Positions 59,901 to 64,000 of a stretch of DNA of 64,000 bases are shown here, in pieces. The position numbers and the translations under genes were made by a program. How positions within the stretch are numbered: the stretch's first letter is position 1; each line of letters begins with the position of its first letter. The notes under the pieces were generated by a model. The model was given only the letters and a program-made list of their open reading frames with translations. It was not told the DNA's origin and did not search any database. Where the stretch lies: positions 1-64,000 of the forward strand of contig JAISZL010000069.1 of NCBI GenBank assembly GCA_031269245.1, given 5' to 3'. Source of the DNA: Synergistaceae bacterium. Lineage in GTDB: Bacteria > Synergistota > Synergistia > Synergistales > Synergistaceae.

Positions 59901-61536
59901 ACCAGATGTAACCTTTGTCGAGGTACTCCCGGCGCGAGAGCCCGGGCACCTTTGGGTTCGGGAATATGGACATGGGGAGCTGGAAGGTCCCCGCTATCCC
60001 TATCTCCGGGTCCTTGAAAAAATGGTGCTGGCTGTTTCTCTTGTCGATCTCCATAAAATCTTTGAGGTAGGTCATCGCGCTCGACGTCCACCCCTCTTTG
60101 GTTCCCTTTATGTCGGCGAACCCGTTGATCCACATCCTCACCTTGTCGTATTGGCTCATTTGACCCCTCCCATCCGCCGTCCTCCACACGTAATCGGCGT
60201 CGGCGATGGGGACGTGGAGGGATGCCCGGTTGAGCAGCTTGTACGTCTCACGGGAAGAGTCGTTCCACTCGGGGTTTGGATTTGGGTCGTAGACGGGCGA
60301 TATAGGGGCGTTCATCCAGAGGGGGTATAGCTGCCCGTGGATACCGCTCCATTGCGCCGGCTGGCCGGTTATGGCGTGGTTCATCGTTCCATTCCAGAAT
60401 CGACCCTTGCCGTCCAGTGATAACGTGCTGCCGCCGAACGGATCGACCTTGAATATGCCGTTCATGTCGTAGCGGTTGAAGGCGTTGGTCTGTCCGGCTA
60501 TACCCGGATCGGAGCTCGGGGTGCCGAAGTTCGTCAGAGAGAGGAACGTGCTGGCGAGCCCCAGGCGTATGTTCTTGAGCAGCCCGTCCTTTTCCTCCTC
60601 CAGCAGCCGCCAGAGCACGAGCTTCGCCTGGTACATCCTGCTGTCGTTGGGGACGAGTTCGCCGGAACCGCCCCGTTTCCATTCGCTTGGGTGTTTCTTC
60701 ACGAGCGCGTAAGGATACGCGGCATATCCAAGATTATTGTAAGCCGACGGGAAAGTCTCGCTTGCTCCCATTAAATACTTGTCGGCGTTGTATTGCTTGG
60801 GGTAGGGGTGGGTCTCCTTCTTCTGATAAGCGTAGGTATGGCCGCCCGGGTTGTAGACGATGCTGTATTTGCCGGAGGCGTTCAATAACAGCGGATTGCT
60901 GTATCGGGCGTTGAGTGGGGTGGTTTGCCCGCTGTATCCGCTGGACAGAGCCGCGCCGCTCTCCAGGAACGGCGCGTAATAATGGCGCCCCCGCTCCGCG
61001 TTGAGCCGCAGGTCGTTCTTGGGGTCCTTCGGGTCGAGCTGCGTGTAGTTGTTGGTCGGGTCGACATCCCTGCCGTACAGGCTGCGCTCCCGCCTCAAAT
61101 TCCCGCCGCTCAGCGCGGCGGGCAGGGCGCCCATACCGAATGTCGCCTGCTCCATCATGTAATTGATGTCGGACATCGTGATTTTGGTGGCGTTCCAGTC
61201 GATGTTGTCCTGGGCTTTCCCGTAGTTGTACCAGTCCGCCTTTCGGACTATCATCGGCATCACCCCCTTGGGCGTGAAGCTCATGACGGCGGTCGACTCT
61301 ATCAGGAACAGCACGTTGGATTTGGCGGCGTGTCCATGCGGGTTCAAGTTGTCCGTGTCGTCCACCCCGACGGACTCCTTGCCCGGAGCGTAGAGCTCGA
61401 CTCGGCTGAGGCTGTCCGCGGCCGCCCGCGCGAAGCGCGTTCCCCCTGTAACTGGCAGCGGCGTCTGAGACATGAGGATGGAAAGAACCATAAGCGCGGT
61501 TAATTTTTTGGAAGAGAAAGTTCGTGAACGTTTCAA
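56908..61536 (-). CDS. pilY1: PilY1/PilC-like type IV pilus tip protein
   Basis: 1542 residues, with a signal peptide (KKLTALMVLSILMSQTPLPVTGG). The N-terminal half includes NVLFLIESTAVMSF, where a von Willebrand A domain would have DxSxS; the metal site looks degenerate. The C-terminal part carries the PilY1 propeller hallmark KIYAQTNDGILHVVNASSGREEMAILPP and LLGSLGRGGNGLYMMDISRFDEP; between these DLDQNGDS looks like the calcium loop that controls pilus retraction in PilY1. In other bacteria PilY1 works with PilV, PilW and PilX at the pilus tip; likely partners are encoded 40 kb away at 16.3-20.9 kb. No minor pilin is adjacent here. Confidence 0.87.
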   Translation of the reverse strand: MKRSRTFSSKKLTALMVLSILMSQTPLPVTGGTRFARAAADSLSRVELYAPGKESVGVDDTDNLNPHGHAAKSNVLFLIESTAVMSFTPKGVMPMIVRKADWYNYGKAQDNIDWNATKITMSDINYMMEQATFGMGALPAALSGGNLRRERSLYGRDVDPTNNYTQLDPKDPKNDLRLNAERGRHYYAPFLESGAALSSGYSGQTTPLNARYSNPLLLNASGKYSIVYNPGGHTYAYQKKETHPYPKQYNADKYLMGASETFPSAYNNLGYAAYPYALVKKHPSEWKRGGSGELVPNDSRMYQAKLVLWRLLEEEKDGLLKNIRLGLASTFLSLTNFGTPSSDPGIAGQTNAFNRYDMNGIFKVDPFGGSTLSLDGKGRFWNGTMNHAITGQPAQWSGIHGQLYPLWMNAPISPVYDPNPNPEWNDSSRETYKLLNRASLHVPIADADYVWRTADGRGQMSQYDKVRMWINGFADIKGTKEGWTSSAMTYLKDFMEIDKRNSQHHFFKDPEIGIAGTFQLPMSIFPNPKVPGLSRREYLDKGYIWYSAKDRHVNYLGDFHAPGGNWDFYYIASPRAHFNAGSGEAAGSVLDFFSPPRVFTVSNKSVDPTRHNKPLNAIQVALGDKNAKNVSFQKDTTRVTQNDLAPISFPIREACEDNWLVILAAGQEMETTRGREGLLYPAWEAIKNLYDATDPKKGKTVNSIKFKADGTPDLNANGTYKYVDVKLGNPIRTLVIGIVADPAREKNAAARKTLEKMRANIKRMARAGMGRDPNDESADVPCIFAENVNELSAALRLTLNVINENSVKQPGKGALVQSPPIGDETVSGAESNVYQITYRIVRNDQWDATLTRYVGARDSKDNLTLTKDWELGSEISRDIGKRNPRYWKANDWVEPRAGDIHFARMTGMTNDRMDASNLPGGTFGSTSPSDALIMWLRGYDYSYSEGRPIERRTMLGDFGHSGVVFAKKPNKISPGAQSLPGYSQWTNVVTHQEQPKIYAQTNDGILHVVNASSGREEMAILPPPVLVPYRLASLKTHVDPVTKKQRWNDVRSNASYQIRSNPSFTLDGPLQKRDFDLDQNGDSTGWGSYLLGSLGRGGNGLYMMDISRFDEPKFMWYVEHAGSDIISMSAGDAQPAVQASAGNAFDKLGLNGPKPSMGVTSTDSGPRNIIVVPGGQQSDINLAQNGNEGATLLFLDPKDGSVIRAFDTNSMKDSRWRAGAGATGTAPYMGMMISEPALARSENGPHTTGRVYAMDNRGNIFRADLEGENGEALASKNWQIRTAGTLQTDKKGALNYANPYGVAIAREGNATWVAGGTADLNTRTGSPDTPEGVLANESQFIFSYRISDSDTKTVTRSDLEELLADKSGNGKRGWYIPLQKSSGTSFREYVSAKPLLADNVLYAATFIRRNRVNVNSTANCEITRAISGDARLYALDIRTGAPTIWTDAKGGMKKYIEVEGIKITGLTLLTEGSKKTVVGTFERFGGDNLAKVVAEQDNLSDITIEGGSGYGGGMFGIPHRQPSGGGVNLEKGRNVILNWRTY

Positions 61537-62001
61537 AGTAATCTCCTTGAAGACATCATTGTTTGTTATTTATATCGTTTTGCCATAGCGCCAAAGTATC
61601 GAGTGACCGAGTCTTTGAGGACGGAAACACACCTCCCATCAGCGGCATGAAAATGGAGATTGCCCGCATATAACCTTAGTGCCCCATTCAACGCATCCTT
61701 CATCAGGAGGAGAACAGCGGCGGCTTTTCGAAGCGCATTACTTTAATATTTTTTCCTTGAAACGATTATAAGCATTGTTATATGTGGCATTCAACATTCA
61801 TGATTTTCCAAAAATCCTCGCATCTCTTAAAATACTTCCGCCTCCCTCTTTTTATCCTCAATCCTTTGGTTTTTCTGCCCGTCCGAGGGTGCGGAGCTTG
61901 ACGCCAAATTGCCCTGATTGTAGTATTAAGGAATGCTGGTTTATTGTCGGGGATAGGTACTTCTCCAAAAATCTCGCTCGGTTTAGGATGAGGATGCGCT
62001 G
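61537..62001. other. Long intergenic region between pilY1 and HD-GYP gene
   Basis: 465 bp that must hold divergent promoters. TTGAAA near 61757 with TATATG about 16 nt later could be a plus-strand promoter. The minus-strand PilY1 leader contains GGCGCTATGGCAAAACG and several small stems; I checked for a cyclic di-GMP riboswitch and could not match the consensus. Confidence 0.35.
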
Positions 62002-63264
62002 ATGCAACAGACTAACGCAATTGAAATAATCGCCCGAACGCTCAGCATGATCGATCTCAGGCTCATTGATCATGGCAGGAACGTGGCGCTTTTTACTTGC
62101 AACGCTATGAGAGCGGCTGGGAAATACACGGAAAAAGAGATAGACGATATGTGCCTGATCGCGCTTTTTCACGACATAGGCGCGTTCAAGACGGAGGAGA
62201 TCAGCCGGCTGGTCGCGTTTGACGCGGAGAACTCCTGGGAGCATTCCATCTACGGATACCTCTTCATCAAGCGCTTTTCGCCGTTGGCCCACCTGGCGCC
62301 CGTGGTGCTGCTGCACCACACCAGTCCGCGGTTCATGGATACGGTCCCCGAGCCTTACCGCGAGCTGGCGCAGATTTTGCACATCGCGGACAGGATGGAG
62401 ATATCGTCGCGCTTTGGCGGGCACTCCGCCGGGGACCTCGTCCGATATTTTGCTGACGAGCGGGACAAGCTCATTTCCTCCGGTCTCGTGAGTCTGTTCT
62501 CACGGAATGAGGGCTCCATCGACCGGGACGAGATGTGGAATCGGATCTGCCATGCCGCACACAGCAGGAGCGACATAGAGGATTACCTGAAGATGTTGGT
62601 GTTATCCATTGATTTCCGCAGCCGGCACACCGTGACGCACACCGTGTCCACGGCGGAGTTCAGCGGCCTGATGGCCGAGCTCTTTTCGCTCCGCCGCCGT
62701 GAGCGGGCGTGTATCGCCATCGGGGCGCTTCTGCACGACATTGGCAAGGCCGGCATCCCGGTGGAGATTCTGGAAAAACCGGGGTGCTTGGACAGCCAGG
62801 AGACGGAGATAATGCGGAGCCATGTGCCGCTCACAGAGCAATTGCTGCGGGGTCGCGTCGACGAGCGGGTCGAGCGGATCGCCTGCCGGCACCACGAGAA
62901 ATTGGACGGCAGCGGCTATCCCCAGGGGCTGTGCGCCCCGGAGTTGACCTTCGCCGAGCGGGTCGTGGCGGTCACGGATATTTTGAGCGCGCTTTGCGGC
63001 GCGCGCAGTTACAAGGACGTCTTCCCCAAGGAGAGGGTGGTGTCCATACTCACGGACATGTCCGCGCGGGGGAAGCTGGACGGGAGGATAGTGCGAAAAA
63101 TAGTGGACAGCTACGATTTCCTGATGGAACGGACCGCGCTGGTCAGTGACCCCGTGACCAGGCACTACGAACAACTCGCGTCCGAGTACGACCACATGCT
63201 GGAGAGCATCTCGGACATGCGGGAGACGGGCAATTTCCAGCTCGCGCCCTTTTGCGACGTCTGA
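62002..63264 (+). CDS. Tandem HD / HD-GYP domain protein
   Basis: 420 residues, cytoplasmic, no receiver domain. The first HD-like domain (about 20-190) keeps HGRNVALF, FHDIGAFK and VVLLHHTSPRF but no GYP motif. The second (about 210-400) is a full HD-GYP domain: HTVTHTVSTAEF, LLHDIGKAGIPVEILEKPG, HHEKLDGSGYPQGL and VTDILSALCGARSYK. It probably hydrolyses cyclic di-GMP or a related nucleotide. AGGATGAGGATG gives the ribosome site. The gene lies next to pilY1 in a divergent arrangement, which fits cyclic di-GMP control of pili, though that is inference. Confidence 0.88.
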   Translation: MQQTNAIEIIARTLSMIDLRLIDHGRNVALFTCNAMRAAGKYTEKEIDDMCLIALFHDIGAFKTEEISRLVAFDAENSWEHSIYGYLFIKRFSPLAHLAPVVLLHHTSPRFMDTVPEPYRELAQILHIADRMEISSRFGGHSAGDLVRYFADERDKLISSGLVSLFSRNEGSIDRDEMWNRICHAAHSRSDIEDYLKMLVLSIDFRSRHTVTHTVSTAEFSGLMAELFSLRRRERACIAIGALLHDIGKAGIPVEILEKPGCLDSQETEIMRSHVPLTEQLLRGRVDERVERIACRHHEKLDGSGYPQGLCAPELTFAERVVAVTDILSALCGARSYKDVFPKERVVSILTDMSARGKLDGRIVRKIVDSYDFLMERTALVSDPVTRHYEQLASEYDHMLESISDMRETGNFQLAPFCDV

Positions 63265-63310
63265 CGCCATAGCCGATTTATCGTTCAAAGCCGCATCTCT
63301 TTTGCTGATT

Positions 63311-63362
63311 CACGCCAATTTGAGATCAAACGCCTAAAGGGTGACGGGTGTAAGTCCGTTTT
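63311..63362 (-). repeat. MITE-like repeat, partial copy 5
   Basis: CACGCCAATTTGAGATCAAACGCCTAAAGGGTGACGG corresponds to the right half of the family (ATACCAATTTGAAATCAAATGCCTAAAGGGTGAAGC). The left part is absent or unrecognisable. It separates the HD-GYP gene from the convergent ispG. Confidence 0.55.
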
Positions 63363-63393
63363 AGGAGACGATACTTTAGAGGTTCCTGACTCA

Positions 63394-64000
63394 TTATATC
63401 GTCGGGATGGAGCCCGCTAACTCCTTTTTCAAGATCTCCTCTAGTTTCGAGAGATCTCCCGAGGCTGCCATGCTACCCTTTTTGAACATCACGAAGCCCC
63501 TTTGCGTGCCGGCTATGCCTATGTCAGCGGCTGCCGCCTCCTTCGGGCCGTTCACCTCGCAACCCATCACCGCTACCGTCAGCCCGTCGGGAACATCGCG
63601 TGTCAGCAGAGATTTGACCTGTCTCACCAATTCACCGACGTCTACGTGCCGTCTCCCGCAGCCGGGGCAGCTTATGAGATTGACGCCGCGCCGCCGGACC
63701 TCCATGGAGCGCAGTATGGAGTACGCGACCTCGACCTCCTCTCTCGATTCGCCGGTCAGGCTCACCCTCATCGTGTCGCCGATGCCCTGCGCGATCAACG
63801 CGCCGAGCCCCGACGCGCTCTTCACGGCCCCGTCGGTTCCGGCTCCGGCCTCCGTTATCCCTATGTGAAGCGGAAAAGGATACCTCTGCGCGAGGATGAA
63901 ATTAGCCCGCACGGTCTCCGGTACCGAGCTCGACTTGGCTGACATTATGACGTCCTCGAACCCCATATCCAGCAGGGGGATGAGCTGCTCCTCCACGGCG
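63394..64000 (-). CDS. ispG: 4-hydroxy-3-methylbut-2-enyl diphosphate synthase, C-terminal part (cut by window edge)
   Basis: An iron-sulfur enzyme of the MEP isoprenoid pathway, converting methylerythritol cyclodiphosphate to HMBPP. Only the last 200 or so residues are in the window; the ORF-track Met (63996) is internal and the true start lies beyond 64000. The three cluster Cys are in LISCPGCGR (two) and VMGCEVNGPKEA, the most conserved segment. IGITEAGAG and LTGESREEV are barrel strands of the family. The end of the gene is intact. Confidence 0.94.
   Translation of the reverse strand, partial: AVEEQLIPLLDMGFEDVIMSAKSSSVPETVRANFILAQRYPFPLHIGITEAGAGTDGAVKSASGLGALIAQGIGDTMRVSLTGESREEVEVAYSILRSMEVRRRGVNLISCPGCGRRHVDVGELVRQVKSLLTRDVPDGLTVAVMGCEVNGPKEAAAADIGIAGTQRGFVMFKKGSMAASGDLSKLEEILKKELAGSIPTI

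Noticed and set aside
61537-62001. Possible cyclic di-GMP riboswitch before pilY1
   Set aside because: Expected from biology, but the conserved GEMM blocks could not be found on either strand.

Overview
The window is GC-rich, gene-dense bacterial chromosome that most likely comes from the phylum Synergistota (Synergistetes). The strongest sign is a Synerg-CTERM-like C-terminal sorting tail (Gly-Gly-x-Gly-Cys, hydrophobic helix, Arg) on the large M14 peptidase near 32.4-35.3 kb. An anaerobic life style fits: oxygen-sensitive class III ribonucleotide reductase under a B12 riboswitch, a superoxide reductase, and a siroheme sulfite reductase with ferredoxin domains. A Fretibacterium-like oral or gut lineage is possible, but genus cannot be fixed from this sequence.

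Layout. 0.3-4.1 kb: very large double-kinase hybrid sensor. 4.2-6.5 kb: FAH-family enzyme convergent with a CapA-like phosphoesterase. 6.7-9.9 kb: cobalamin riboswitch, nrdD, nrdG. 10.1-14.6 kb: superoxide reductase, then an overlapping hybrid-kinase/HD-GYP regulator pair. 14.9-16.2 kb: transaldolase-family protein. 16.3-20.9 kb: a type IV pilus minor-pilin operon (PilW-, PilX- and PilV-like) whose first gene encodes a 1208-residue prepilin; a (GCTT)19 microsatellite lies about 230 bp upstream. 21.5-26.5 kb: pheT, pheS, rplT, rpmI, infC on the minus strand with a leader attenuator and probable non-AUG infC start. 26.7-29.3 kb: sulfite reductase, TusA-like, ThiS-like, ThiF-like and JAMM genes, matching the protein-thiocarboxylate (Hcy) sulfur assimilation pathway. 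29.3-32.3 kb: GPH-type and SSS-type transporters. 32.4-35.3 kb: surface M14 peptidase. 35.5-36.7 kb: PLP aminotransferase. 37.1-44.1 kb: glycogen operon (GH57, glgP, glgA, glgC). 44.3-47.5 kb: stand-alone HATPase protein, probable 6S RNA, HAD phosphatase, rarA. 47.6-49.1 kb: AT-rich island with gene remnants, a 31-bp perfect inverted repeat and an FkbM methyltransferase. 49.1-51.9 kb: small exported protein divergent from a NarL-type two-component system. 52.3-56.8 kb: 3-methyladenine glycosylase and a heterodimeric ABC exporter. 56.9-61.5 kb: PilY1-like pilus tip protein. 62.0-63.3 kb: tandem HD/HD-GYP protein. 63.4 kb to the edge: ispG, cut by the window end.

How it works together. The sulfur operon looks like a complete sulfite-to-thiocarboxylate module: sulfide made by the reductase is loaded on a small ubiquitin-like carrier, activated by an E1-like enzyme, and the carrier is trimmed by a metalloprotease. 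Here the carrier is encoded with a terminal Cys after Gly-Gly-Gly. The PilW/X/V operon and the separate PilY1 gene would together supply a pilus tip complex, with unusually large PilW and PilY1. Two HD-GYP proteins and three sensor kinases point to dense signalling. Intergenic spaces carry a MITE-like repeat family of about 105 bp with ATACCAATT ends, and a second family made of chained GC palindromes.
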